Positions 23,683 through 32,657 of a stretch of DNA of 64,000 bases are shown here, one piece after another. Made by a program: the position numbers and the translations under genes. Each line of letters starts with the position of its first letter. Positions within the stretch are counted from its first letter, which is position 1. The notes under the pieces were generated by a model that saw only the letters and a program-made list of their open reading frames with translations, was not told where the DNA came from and did no database searches. Location of the stretch: contig JAVJPW010000006.1 in NCBI GenBank assembly GCA_040217575.1, positions 62,001 to 126,000 of the forward strand, given 5' to 3'. The stretch is from Pacificispira sp040217575 (GTDB lineage Bacteria > Pseudomonadota > Alphaproteobacteria > UBA8366 > Aestuariispiraceae).

Positions 23683-23709
23683 GGCGATCCGGCTAAAGCG
23701 TTTCGCGCG

Positions 23710-23901
23710 CTAGGTTTCGCCGAACCGTTCCTGCAGGTCGGCCTCCAGCTTTTTCAGGTCGTCCGGGACCGGCAGACCCTCGGCACGCAGGGTGCTGATC
23801 AGCGTGTGCAGCCGGGCCAGAATTTCGCGGTCGTCTTCGGGCGCGTCGCCCATCTGGCTCATCAGCAGATTGATTTCGGCCAGGTATTCGTCGAATGCCA
23901 T
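23710..23901 (-). CDS. Small conserved hypothetical protein (63 aa)
   Basis: A 63-residue acidic helical protein, MAFDEYLAEINLLMSQMGD to LQERFGET, with no cysteines, signal or membrane segment. It looks like two helices with a coiled-coil pattern joined by a GLPVPDDL turn. Codon use matches the surrounding genes, with GGAGGC just upstream of the ATG as ribosome site. I do not recognise the family. It is divergent from rlmN and convergent with the IalB-like gene. Confidence 0.7.
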   Translation of the reverse strand: MAFDEYLAEINLLMSQMGDAPEDDREILARLHTLISTLRAEGLPVPDDLKKLEADLQERFGET

Positions 23902-23997
23902 CGGTGCCTCCGCCGTTATGGGACTGTTGGCTACAGTTTACATCAGACCGCCATTAGATGTATGACCTGCGTCAATTCAAACCAAGGGCACCCGATT

Positions 23998-25179
23998 GTG
24001 AGCGAACAAGCAAGCCTTAGCGATTTCATGCCCGGCGGCGTCCATGCGCCGGCGGCGGACCCGCGCACCAATCTGATCGGGCTGGACCGCGACGGACTGG
24101 CCGCCGTGGTTGCCGAAATGGGGGAACCCGCCTTTCGCGTGAAACAGCTCTACAATTGGATCTATGCACGGGGTGTGCGGTCTTTCGATGAGATGACGAA
24201 CCTGTCGAAGGTGTTCCGCGCCCGCCTGGAGGAGCAGTATCGGCTCGACCGACCCGCCGTGACGGTACATCAGAAATCGACGGATGGGACCGAGAAGTGG
24301 CTGCTGAGATATGAGGACGGGAACGAGGCAGAGACGGTTTTCATCCCGGAAACGGATCGCGGCACGCTGTGCATTTCCTCGCAGGTCGGCTGCTCGCTGA
24401 CTTGCAGTTTCTGCCATACCGGGACGCAGAAGCTCGTTCGTAACCTGACCCCCGCCGATATCGTAGGCCAGGTGATGCTGGCTCGGGATTCCCTGAATGA
24501 TTGGGGAAAGCAGGATGAGGATGGACAGCGTCTCTCCAACATCGTGCTGATGGGGATGGGGGAGCCTCTTTATAATACGGACAATGTCCTCGCCGCGATG
24601 CGCCTTGTGTCGGATGGCGATGGGCTTGCGGTCGGTCGGCGACGGATCACGCTGTCAACGTCGGGCGTCGTGCCTGATATTCGCCGCTTCGGGCAGGAAA
24701 TGGGGCTATCCCTGGCGATTTCCCTGCATGCGGTGAATGACGAGCTGCGCAATCAGTTGGTCCCGATCAATCGGAAATATCCGATTGCCGAGCTGATGGC
24801 CGCCGTCCGCGATTATCCCGGCATTACCAATTCCCGGCGGGTCACCTGGGAATACGTCATGCTGAAGGGCGTGAACGACAGCGATGCCGATGCCCGCCAA
24901 TTGCTGCGCCTGACCGAAGGTATCCCGTCCAAAGTGAACCTGATCCCGTTCAATCCCTGGCCCGGCAGTGAGTTCGATTGCTCCGACCCGGCCCGGATCG
25001 AACGGTTCCTGTCCATCCTGCACCGCGCGGGCATGGTCGCCACCATCCGCAAGACACGCGGTCAGGATATCCTGGCCGCCTGTGGTCAGCTGAAGTCCGA
25101 AAGCGAACGCATCGGAAAACGCGAGCGGCTTCGCCTCCAGGCACTCCGCGAAGAAAAGGAAGCCGCGGTCGGGTTGTAG
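23998..25179 (+). CDS. rlmN: Dual-specificity RNA methyltransferase RlmN
   Basis: A 393-residue radical-SAM enzyme that methylates C2 of A2503 in 23S rRNA and A37 of some tRNAs. The CxxxCxxC cluster motif is GCSLTCSFC (Cys132, Cys136, Cys139). Other hallmarks are GMGEPLYN, RRITLSTSGVVPDI, LAISLHAVNDELRN, and INLIPFNP-like LIPFNPWPGSEF. A C-terminal catalytic Cys lies in DILAACGQLK. I chose the GTG at 23998 because AAGGG sits nine bases before it. The frame continues upstream, with an ATG at 23962 lacking a ribosome site. Codon choice within the gene (more GAG and GAT) is slightly different from neighbours. Confidence 0.95.
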   Translation: MSEQASLSDFMPGGVHAPAADPRTNLIGLDRDGLAAVVAEMGEPAFRVKQLYNWIYARGVRSFDEMTNLSKVFRARLEEQYRLDRPAVTVHQKSTDGTEKWLLRYEDGNEAETVFIPETDRGTLCISSQVGCSLTCSFCHTGTQKLVRNLTPADIVGQVMLARDSLNDWGKQDEDGQRLSNIVLMGMGEPLYNTDNVLAAMRLVSDGDGLAVGRRRITLSTSGVVPDIRRFGQEMGLSLAISLHAVNDELRNQLVPINRKYPIAELMAAVRDYPGITNSRRVTWEYVMLKGVNDSDADARQLLRLTEGIPSKVNLIPFNPWPGSEFDCSDPARIERFLSILHRAGMVATIRKTRGQDILAACGQLKSESERIGKRERLRLQALREEKEAAVGL

Positions 25180-25180
25180 A

Positions 25181-26218
25181 CTACCCGCGGATCAGGCCGA
25201 TCTTCTGCCGTACATCCGCCAGCACCGGCGCGGACAGGGCGCGGGCGCGTTCGGACCCGTCGGCCAGGATGCGGTCGATTTCCGCCTTGTCCTGCAACAG
25301 GCGGTTCATTTCATCCGTGATCGGCGACAGGTGCGCGACGGCGGCGTCCGCCAGGCGCTGTTTGAAGGCACCGAACTGGCTGTCGCCGACTTCCGCCAGG
25401 GCGCCGTCCACCGTCTGGTCCGTCAGCGCGGCATAGATCGTGACCAGGTTTTCCGCCTCGGGTCGGCCTTCGAAGCCCTTCTTTTCCGTCGGCAGGTTTT
25501 CCGGGTCCGTCTTTGCCTTGCGGATCTTCTTTGCGATCGTATCCGCATCGTCGGTCAGATTGATGCGCGACATGTCGGACGGGTCCGACTTCGACATCTT
25601 TTTCGTGCCGTCGCGCAGGGACATAACACGCGTCGCCTCCCCCAGGATCAGGGGTTCGATGACGGGGAAGAAATCTTCCGCGTTCCAGTCATTGTTGAAT
25701 TTGATCGCGATGTCGCGGGCCAGCTCCAGATGCTGCTTCTGGTCTTCACCCACCGGCACGTGGGTCGCGCGATAGGCCAGGATGTCGGCCGCCATCAGGT
25801 TCGGATAGACGAACAGCCCGGTCGATGCGTTTTCCCGGTTCTTGCCCGCCTTTTCCTTGAACTGGGTCATGCGGTTCAGCCAGCCCATCCGCGCGACACA
25901 GTTGAAATACCAGGCCAGTTCCGCGTGGTCCGGATTCTGCGACTGGTTGAACAGGATGTGGCCCTTCGGGTCGATGCCGCAGGCGATCAGCGCCGCCGTC
26001 GACTGGCGCGTCGCTTCGGTCAATTCGGCCGGATCAGGCCCTATGGTCAGCGCATGCAGGTCAACCACGCAATAGATGCATTCGAATTCCTGTTGCAGCG
26101 GAACCCAGTTGCGGATGGCGCCCAGATAGTTGCCCAGCGTGAAACTGCCGGTCGGCTGAATGCCGGAAAAGATGCGGCGCGCGTGTCGTGTGGTGGTCGT
26201 CGAAGCGGCGTCGGTCAT
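25181..26218 (-). CDS. trpS: Tryptophanyl-tRNA synthetase
   Basis: A 345-residue class I aminoacyl-tRNA synthetase that charges tRNA-Trp. The HIGH-type motif is within FSGIQPTGSFTLGNYLGA and the KMSKS loop is GTKKMSKSD. The Trp pocket region around YCVVDLHALT is present. The start is set at the ATG at 26218, behind GGGGAG; a longer frame to 26311 lacks a ribosome site. Convergent with rlmN (one base between stops). In related genomes trpS often follows murJ; here an unrelated plus-strand gene separates them. Confidence 0.97.
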   Translation of the reverse strand: MTDAASTTTTRHARRIFSGIQPTGSFTLGNYLGAIRNWVPLQQEFECIYCVVDLHALTIGPDPAELTEATRQSTAALIACGIDPKGHILFNQSQNPDHAELAWYFNCVARMGWLNRMTQFKEKAGKNRENASTGLFVYPNLMAADILAYRATHVPVGEDQKQHLELARDIAIKFNNDWNAEDFFPVIEPLILGEATRVMSLRDGTKKMSKSDPSDMSRINLTDDADTIAKKIRKAKTDPENLPTEKKGFEGRPEAENLVTIYAALTDQTVDGALAEVGDSQFGAFKQRLADAAVAHLSPITDEMNRLLQDKAEIDRILADGSERARALSAPVLADVRQKIGLIRG

Positions 26219-26310
26219 GGGATGTGGACTCCCCGATCGGTGATTGATGTTTGAACGGAAGGGCTTATCGCGGGTTCCGGGCGTCCGGTCAAGCGGTTCG
26301 CGCATCGGCA

Positions 26311-26338
26311 TTGCAATCTGTTTATTTTAACGTATAAA
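26311..26338 (+). promoter_or_regulatory. Promoter of the unrecognised gene at 26.4 kb
   Basis: TTGCAA (26311-26316), a 16-base spacer, TATAAA (26333-26338), in an AT-rich island. A ribosome site AAAGGGGG follows before the ATG at 26375. Confidence 0.5.
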
Positions 26339-26374
26339 TAGTAATTCACAGGAACAAAAAGGGGGTAAACAATC

Positions 26375-27166
26375 ATGGGATATGTTTTGGAGGAAGTGTT
26401 TGAATTCCTGACGATCGAAGGGGACCATTTTGACCGGCTGGTGGCGGACCCTGGCCAGATATTTCTTGGGACATGGTCCGAACAGGATGGCGGTGACGAA
26501 CCGGATGACCTGTCCAGGTCGACTTTTGGTGACCTGGCCCTCTCAACCGGGCTGGAAGCAGAGGGGGAGGTGATGATCGCCTATTCCGAGGGATATACCT
26601 TTGTCGGACTGCCGGAAGAAATGATGATGCTTACTTACCATGGCTTGGGCGGTCGCCTTGCGAAATCGCTCGGCGCACGGGTGTTTCATATCATGTCATA
26701 TAGCGACAACACGCCCTGTACCTTCATCACCTACAATGCCGAAGGCGATCCGGTTCGGGCGTATAATGGGCATGAACAGTCGGAATGCGTGGAGCATACG
26801 GAATTGGGGGAACCGATGGAAATTGAAGGAACGATTTCCGAACTCTGGTCGCCCGATGCCATCTTGAAGGTCCTTGTCCACTGGGGAGCGCCGGCCTGGC
26901 TGGAAGAGCCTGATTTGGAGTATGCCTTTGAAAAAGCCCGTTGGTTCAACGCGGCAGTGGACCGGGAGGCGGAAATGGCGGAGCCCGTTCGCCTTGCCAT
27001 CGAGAAGACCATATTCGACCGGCAGTTCGATGCGCCACCGGACCCAAGGCGCATGGCTCTGGAACAGGCGGAGATGCAGAAATTCCGGGAAGCGGAACGC
27101 GCGAGGAGAGAAGCCTCTGGATCGGGGCTGTTGGGGGGACTGAAAAAATTATTCCTCGGTAGGTGA
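26375..27166 (+). CDS. Unrecognised protein (263 aa), inserted between trpS and murJ
   Basis: I do not recognise this protein. It is acidic, without signal peptide or membrane helix. Notable stretches are EVFEFLTIEGDHFDRLVADPGQIFLGTWSE, VMIAYSEGYTFVGLPEEMMML and HIMSYSDNTPCTFITYNAEGDPVRAYNG, the last reading like a beta-rich domain. A charged helix EQAEMQKFREAERARREA ends in GLLGGLKKLFLG, which could be amphipathic. The start is supported by a strong ribosome site and promoter. Base composition is visibly less GC-rich than neighbouring genes, with more GAG, GGA and TTT. Its last 18 bases overlap the convergent murJ stop. It interrupts an otherwise familiar glnD-murJ-trpS order on the other strand, suggesting a recent insertion. 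Confidence 0.75.
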   Translation: MGYVLEEVFEFLTIEGDHFDRLVADPGQIFLGTWSEQDGGDEPDDLSRSTFGDLALSTGLEAEGEVMIAYSEGYTFVGLPEEMMMLTYHGLGGRLAKSLGARVFHIMSYSDNTPCTFITYNAEGDPVRAYNGHEQSECVEHTELGEPMEIEGTISELWSPDAILKVLVHWGAPAWLEEPDLEYAFEKARWFNAAVDREAEMAEPVRLAIEKTIFDRQFDAPPDPRRMALEQAEMQKFREAERARREASGSGLLGGLKKLFLGR

Positions 27167-28723
27167 GGGAAGGGTGCGGCGCCGAAGCAGTGACCGGATC
27201 TCCCGCAGGTCGGCGCCGCCCAGAACCTGCGCCAGGGCGAAATAGGCGATGCCGCCACCTGCGACCAGCCCGGTCAGGATTGCGATTCGCGCGGCAAGCG
27301 ACCAGTCCGGCGCGGCCCCGATTCCGGTCCATCCGGCCCATAGCCCGACCCCCATCAGGATGGAAGCCAGCATCAGGCGCGGGACGCGGCGGCGGAACCG
27401 CCGATCCAGCGGCAGATGCCCGCGCCGCCGCAGCACAAATCCCATGGCCCCGGCATTGACCCAGGCGGCCAGCGCCGCGGCCAGTGCGATCCCCGGCGCG
27501 GCCAGGACCTGCATCAGTGCAAAGGCAAGCGCGACATTGGTTGCCATGGAAAGGACCGCGATTTTAAGCGGCGTCTTCGTGTCGCCCCGGGCGAAAAAGG
27601 CCGGCGCCAGGATTTTCACCAGCACGACCGGGGGCAGTCCCACCGCCATTGCCGCCATGACCGCGGCGGTTGCGAAACTGTCGGCGAGTTCGAACGCACC
27701 GCGCCGGAACAGGACATCGACGATGGGAAGCGGCATGGCGATCAGCGCCGCCGTGGCCGGAAGGGTGAAAAACAGCCCCAGTTCCAGCGACCGGTTGAAG
27801 GAGCTTTCGGCCCCTGCGGAATCGCCCGCGCTCAACTGCCGGGACAGAAGCGGCAGCAACGCGACGGAAACCGCAACGCCGATCACGCCCAGCGGCAATT
27901 GGGCTACGCGGTCGGCATAATAGAGATGCGCAATCGCCCCGGCCGGCAGCAGGGACGCCAGGATGGTCGACACGACCGTGTTGATCTGGCTGACCCCGGC
28001 GGACAGGATTCCGGGGCCCATTTTCCCAAGGAATTCGCGAATGTCGTGGGACAGCCGGGGGATCGGCAGGCCCATCAGGATTCCGGACCGGTGCGCGTCC
28101 CAGGCGACGATCGCGAACTGGACGATACCCGCCGCGAACACGGCCCAGGACAGAAGGAAGGCCGCGGGCATGTCCACGATGCCTGTTACCGTCAGCATCA
28201 TCGCACCGATCAGGACGACATTCAGCAGGACCGGCGCGGCGGCGGCCGTCCCGAACCGCCCGACCGTGTTCAGCATGCCGGACAACAGGGCCGTCAGTGC
28301 CATGAAGGTCAGGTACGGAAAGGTGATGGTGCACAAGGTCACCGTGATCTGGAATGTCGACGGGTCGTCGGAAAAGCCCGGCGCCAGGAACAGCACGACA
28401 AAGGGCATGAAGGCCATGGCCGCAACCGTCAGCGTGATCAGCCCCAGGATCAGAAGGACCGCCGCTTCACCGCCGAAGGCAACGGCACCGGAAAGCCCCA
28501 TCCGTTCCATCCGGCGGGCATAGATGGGGACCAGGGCGGCGTTCAGCGCCCCTTCCGCGAACAGGCGGCGGAACAGGTTCGGCAATCGGAAGGCGACGAC
28601 GAATGCCTCTGCCACCGGGCCGGCGCCCAGCACGGCCGCCATAAGTGCGTCGCGGGCAAAGCCCAGCACCCGGCTGATCATGGTCCAGCCGCCGATAGTG
28701 GCCACGGATCGGAAAAGGTTCAT
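27149..28723 (-). CDS. murJ: Lipid II flippase MurJ (MviN)
   Basis: A 524-residue MOP-superfamily flippase with about 14 membrane helices that moves lipid II across the inner membrane. The N-terminus MNLFRSVATIGGWTMISRVLGFARD and the segment VAFRLPNLFRRLFAEGALNAALVPIY, with the essential Arg residues, are diagnostic. Its 3' end overlaps the convergent unknown gene by 18 bases. Downstream of glnD on the same strand with an 88-base gap. Confidence 0.97.
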   Translation of the reverse strand: MNLFRSVATIGGWTMISRVLGFARDALMAAVLGAGPVAEAFVVAFRLPNLFRRLFAEGALNAALVPIYARRMERMGLSGAVAFGGEAAVLLILGLITLTVAAMAFMPFVVLFLAPGFSDDPSTFQITVTLCTITFPYLTFMALTALLSGMLNTVGRFGTAAAAPVLLNVVLIGAMMLTVTGIVDMPAAFLLSWAVFAAGIVQFAIVAWDAHRSGILMGLPIPRLSHDIREFLGKMGPGILSAGVSQINTVVSTILASLLPAGAIAHLYYADRVAQLPLGVIGVAVSVALLPLLSRQLSAGDSAGAESSFNRSLELGLFFTLPATAALIAMPLPIVDVLFRRGAFELADSFATAAVMAAMAVGLPPVVLVKILAPAFFARGDTKTPLKIAVLSMATNVALAFALMQVLAAPGIALAAALAAWVNAGAMGFVLRRRGHLPLDRRFRRRVPRLMLASILMGVGLWAGWTGIGAAPDWSLAARIAILTGLVAGGGIAYFALAQVLGGADLREIRSLLRRRTLPSPTEE

Positions 28724-28811
28724 CAGTTATGCCGCAGACAAGCCTGAAAGGTCGGCTCACAATATCGGATTCGACCCGGAATACGAGGGCGCGATTGCGT
28801 CGATTCCGGGG

Positions 28812-31646
28812 TTATTCCGCGGCCTGGACGGCGCGCGAACGCGCCTTCGCGGCGGGGGCCTTCTTGCGGGCGGGCTTGCGCCGGACCGGTTTTTCATCCT
28901 GGTCGATCAGCGCATACAAAAGCGCGTGGCGAATCTGTTCCAGCTTGCCGGGATGGTCGATTTTCATGCCGAACGTGTCCTTTACATAGAACACGTCGAC
29001 CACCTGTTCGCCATAGGTCGAAATCTTGGCGATGCCGACCTGAAGGCGTTCTTCCAGAAGCGCATTGGTCAGCATGTACAAAAGACCCGGCCGGTCGCGC
29101 CCGTTCACTTCGATCACGGTGTAACGGCCCGACGCCTTGTTATCGATCAGCACCTGCGGCGGGACGCGGAAGACGCGGGTCCGCGACGGCAGCGACTGTT
29201 TCGCGCGGCGCTGCAATTCCTCCATCGGGCGGATTTCGCCGGTCAACGCCTGATGGATCAGGGCGGACAGCCGCGCAAGCCGGTCCGGGCGGGCAAACGG
29301 GCCGCCGTCCGGGTCCTGGATCAGGAACGTGTCCAGCGCCATGCCGTCCTTGGTCGTCGAAATCTTTGCATCGACGACATTGGCCCCGCACAGCGCGATG
29401 GCCCCTGCCAGACGAGAGACCAGGCCGGGATGGTCCGCGCAATAGACGGTCAGTTCGGTAACCGCCTTTTCTTCGTCCACCCGCGTGTCGACGCTCAGTT
29501 CCGCCGCTTCCATCCGGGCCTGGCGGACGATGCGCGCGTGCAGCGCCAGCGTATCTTCGTCATGGGACAGGAAATAACCCTTGCCCGCGATGTCCAGTTG
29601 CCGGTCGATATCGTCCTGGTCCCAGCCGTCCGCGCCCAGCCGCGCGCCCAGCCGCGCCTTGACGGCACCCGCCCGGCGGACGCGTCCTTCGGATGACGAC
29701 CCGCCGGACATCATTTCCTCTGCGCGCCAGTAAAGTTCCCGCAGCAGGGTTGCCTTCCAGTTGTTCCAGACGTTGGGCCCGACCGCCTTGATATCGACGA
29801 TGGTCAGGCACAGAAGAAGCCGCAGGCGTTCCGGCGACTGGACCAGATCGACGAAGTCCCGCACCGTTCGGTCGTCTTCCAGGTCCCGTTTGGTGGCGGT
29901 CATCGACATCGCCAGATGATGCAGAACCAGCCAGGCCACGGTTTCCGTTTCCGCCTGGTCCAGGCCCAGGCGCGGGCACAGTTTCATCGCGACCTTTGCG
30001 CCCAGTTCCGAATGATCCCCGCCCCGGCCTTTTGCGATATCATGCAGAAGGACCGCGACATAAAGGACGTTTCGGGACTGGATCTGTTTGATGACGCGGC
30101 TTGCGACCGGATGTTCGTCCACCAAAAGGCCGCGTTCGATCCGGTTCAGGATGCCGATGGCCCGGATCGTGTGTTCGTCGGTCGTATAGACATGGTACAT
30201 GTCGTACTGCATCTGGGCGACGACCCGGCCGAAATCCGGTACGAACTTCCCGAACAGGCCGCATTCGTTCATCTGCCGCAGCGTCTTGTCCGCATCCTTT
30301 TCGGCGCACAGGATGTCCATGAATATCCGGTTCGCATCCGGATCCTCGCGCACGTCCTTCTTTATATTCCGCAGGCTGCGGGTGACCGCCTTCAGCGCAT
30401 CGGGATGGAGTTCCATGCCGGACCGGTTGGCGACCTTGAAAATGCGCAGCATTTCGACCGGCGATTCGCGGAACAGTTTCCGGTCTTCGATGGACAGGCG
30501 CTGGCCTTCGATTGGGAACCCGTCCATGTCGCGCTGGAATATCCCGACGGGAAGGCGGAAAATGCTGCGGCGTTTCTGCGCCGCTTCAAACGCCGCCAGA
30601 AAGATGCGGGTCAGGTCGCCCACTTCCTTTGCCGTCAGGAAGTAATGTTTCATGAACCGTTCGACGCCGCTGGCCCCCGCATGGTCGGTGTAGGCCATGC
30701 GTTCCGCCAGTTCGGGTTGAACATCGAAGGTCAGCCGCTCATCCGGACGCCCGGACAGGTAATGCAGGTGACAGCGGACGGACCACAGGAAATGCTGGGC
30801 CTTCTTGAAACGGTCGACTTCCCGGCGGGTCAGTGCCCCTTCCCCGACCAGATCGCTGATTTCGGCGACACCGTACAGAAACTTGGCCGTCCAATAGAGC
30901 GTGTGCAGGTCGCGCAGGCCGCCCTTGCCGTCCTTCAGGTTGGGTTCCAGCACATAGCGGCTGTCACCCATTTTTTCGTGCCGTTCGTCCCGTTCGTTCA
31001 GCTTTGCTTCCAGGAATTCCGTTTCGCGGCCCTTCATGGCCTGTTTGGCAAACCGTTCCTGAAGGGATTTGAAAAAGGACTTCTCACCCCAGACGAAGCG
31101 GGCTTCCAGAAGCGCGGTGCAGATCGTCCAGTCGGACCGGGCCTGACGCAGGCATTCGTCGACGGACCGCGTGGAATGGCCGACCTTCAGACCGGCGTCC
31201 CACAACAGGTACAACAGCGTCTCAACCGTCTGGTCGACCCGCGCGGCGGGCTTTCTGGCATGCAGGAACAGGATGTCGATGTCGGATTGCGGCGCAAGTT
31301 CGCCGCGACCGTATCCGCCCACAGCGACGATTGCGATGCGTTCGGATTCCATGGCGTTCGGGGCTGGATACAGATGTTCTGTCGTCACATCGAACAGGAC
31401 GCGCAGGACCTGGTCGATCAGGAAACAGTTGGCGGTGACACAGGCCGTGCCGTCATGGTCTTCCAGAAAGCGGCTTTTGATTTCTTCCCGGCCGGACCGA
31501 AGCGTTTCCTTCAACGGCGGTAGCCATGCCGCGCGCACCTGCGCCTCGTCCGTGGAACCATCGCATGCGTTGTCCAGCGCTTCCTTGAACGCGCGCCGGT
31601 CGATGATTTTGCGCTGGTTCGGAATTTTCTGTTTCACGGGCGTCAT
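28812..31646 (-). CDS. glnD: Bifunctional [protein-PII] uridylyltransferase/uridylyl-removing enzyme
   Basis: A 944-residue nitrogen sensor that uridylylates PII proteins when glutamine is low and deuridylylates them when it is high. The nucleotidyltransferase motif is GGYGRGELAPQSDIDIL (catalytic Asp122, Asp124). The HD phosphohydrolase motif is LLHDIAKGRGGDHSELG near 535. Two ACT domains start near 728 (VYCADHPGLVSRLAGAI) and 842 (VNGRDRPGLLYMLTNAL) and bind glutamine. A basic Lys/Ala-rich tail of about 30 residues follows. The length is normal. The gene begins the glnD-murJ unit. The nucleotidyltransferase fold is related to that of the DUF294 protein at 42.5 kb. Confidence 0.97.
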   Translation of the reverse strand: MTPVKQKIPNQRKIIDRRAFKEALDNACDGSTDEAQVRAAWLPPLKETLRSGREEIKSRFLEDHDGTACVTANCFLIDQVLRVLFDVTTEHLYPAPNAMESERIAIVAVGGYGRGELAPQSDIDILFLHARKPAARVDQTVETLLYLLWDAGLKVGHSTRSVDECLRQARSDWTICTALLEARFVWGEKSFFKSLQERFAKQAMKGRETEFLEAKLNERDERHEKMGDSRYVLEPNLKDGKGGLRDLHTLYWTAKFLYGVAEISDLVGEGALTRREVDRFKKAQHFLWSVRCHLHYLSGRPDERLTFDVQPELAERMAYTDHAGASGVERFMKHYFLTAKEVGDLTRIFLAAFEAAQKRRSIFRLPVGIFQRDMDGFPIEGQRLSIEDRKLFRESPVEMLRIFKVANRSGMELHPDALKAVTRSLRNIKKDVREDPDANRIFMDILCAEKDADKTLRQMNECGLFGKFVPDFGRVVAQMQYDMYHVYTTDEHTIRAIGILNRIERGLLVDEHPVASRVIKQIQSRNVLYVAVLLHDIAKGRGGDHSELGAKVAMKLCPRLGLDQAETETVAWLVLHHLAMSMTATKRDLEDDRTVRDFVDLVQSPERLRLLLCLTIVDIKAVGPNVWNNWKATLLRELYWRAEEMMSGGSSSEGRVRRAGAVKARLGARLGADGWDQDDIDRQLDIAGKGYFLSHDEDTLALHARIVRQARMEAAELSVDTRVDEEKAVTELTVYCADHPGLVSRLAGAIALCGANVVDAKISTTKDGMALDTFLIQDPDGGPFARPDRLARLSALIHQALTGEIRPMEELQRRAKQSLPSRTRVFRVPPQVLIDNKASGRYTVIEVNGRDRPGLLYMLTNALLEERLQVGIAKISTYGEQVVDVFYVKDTFGMKIDHPGKLEQIRHALLYALIDQDEKPVRRKPARKKAPAAKARSRAVQAAE

Positions 31647-31752
31647 GCCCCAAATCTAAGGCGCTTCACCCCGTTTGGCGAGGGGTGGTCATGCAGGCGC
31701 CGCTAAACTAGGCTTCGCCTGCGTGAATTTTGACGGGGGGAAGGGACAGGCC

Positions 31753-32652
31753 GTGGAACGTGGGGAATCCTGGCGGGATGTAGAAGCTGCGATCGAACGA
31801 ATCTCCGGCAAGACGATCCTGTTCGTGACGGGGGCCGTGAAATCCGGGACGACCTGGACGCAACTGTGGCTGGACAGCCACCCGGAAATCGCCTGTCGCG
31901 GCGAAGGGTATTTTTTCGACAAGTTCGCCGGGTCGCTGCAGACGCTGTGCACCCAGGCCAGCCAGTATATCGAAGGGCAGAACAGCCTGAAGAATATCGG
32001 CCATGCGCCGTTCCCGCCGATCGGCCTGCCGCAGGTTCAGCATCTGCTGCGCCAGACCGTTCTTGGCTGTCTGGCCGTCTATGGCGGCGATGATGAAACG
32101 AAGGTGGTCGCCGAAAAGACGCCGTCCTATGTTCTGACGCTGGACGTGGTGAAGATGATTTTTCCCGAAGCCAAGGTCCTGCATCTGGTGCGCGACGGGC
32201 GCGATGTCGTGATTTCCACGTGGCATCACAACAACAGGACCGCCGGACAGGCCTTTCAGCAGCTTTACCCGACATTCGGGACCTTCGTACCCGAGATGGC
32301 GGATATCTGGACAAAGCACCAGCAGCCCGCGCTGGACGCGCAAGAAGCGCATCCGGGCGATGTCATGCTGATCCGGTATGAGGACCTTCTGGACCGTCCG
32401 GAAACCGTCATGGGCGATGTCTTCCGCTGGCTTGGGGTTCGCGACGATGACGACACGGTTCGGGGCTGCATCGACGCGACCGACTTTCAGACCCTGTCCG
32501 GCGGTCGGAAACCCGGCCAGGAAGACCGGTCGTCCTTCTTCCGGACGGGAACGGCGGAACAATGGCGCGACGTCCTGACCGACGAACAGCGCGATCAGTT
32601 CTGGACCATTGCGGGCGACATGATGACCCGGCTTGGATATGCCAGGGACTGA
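31753..32652 (+). CDS. Sulfotransferase family protein
   Basis: A 299-residue protein of the PAPS-dependent sulfotransferase fold. The 5'-phosphosulfate loop is GAVKSGTTWTQLWL, near residue 25. The 3'-phosphate-binding segment is HLVRDGRDVVIS, and the downstream RYEDLLDRPE is typical. It would transfer sulfate from PAPS to a hydroxyl or amine on a small molecule, glycan or lipid; the acceptor is unknown. I chose the GTG at 31753 (AAGGGA six bases upstream). The frame also allows a TTG at 31675. Divergent from glnD and convergent with the ABC permease genes, with no obvious pathway partner nearby. Confidence 0.85.
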   Translation: MERGESWRDVEAAIERISGKTILFVTGAVKSGTTWTQLWLDSHPEIACRGEGYFFDKFAGSLQTLCTQASQYIEGQNSLKNIGHAPFPPIGLPQVQHLLRQTVLGCLAVYGGDDETKVVAEKTPSYVLTLDVVKMIFPEAKVLHLVRDGRDVVISTWHHNNRTAGQAFQQLYPTFGTFVPEMADIWTKHQQPALDAQEAHPGDVMLIRYEDLLDRPETVMGDVFRWLGVRDDDDTVRGCIDATDFQTLSGGRKPGQEDRSSFFRTGTAEQWRDVLTDEQRDQFWTIAGDMMTRLGYARD

Positions 32653-32657
32653 CCGGC

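Noticed and set aside
25181..26311. Longer trpS starting at 26311
   Set aside because: No ribosome site, and it adds 31 unrelated residues; the ATG at 26218 has GGGGAG upstream and starts at the normal place.
27416..28747. Plus-strand open frame of 443 codons antisense to murJ
   Set aside because: Composition dominated by Arg, Gln, Gly and His with no domain; a shadow of murJ.
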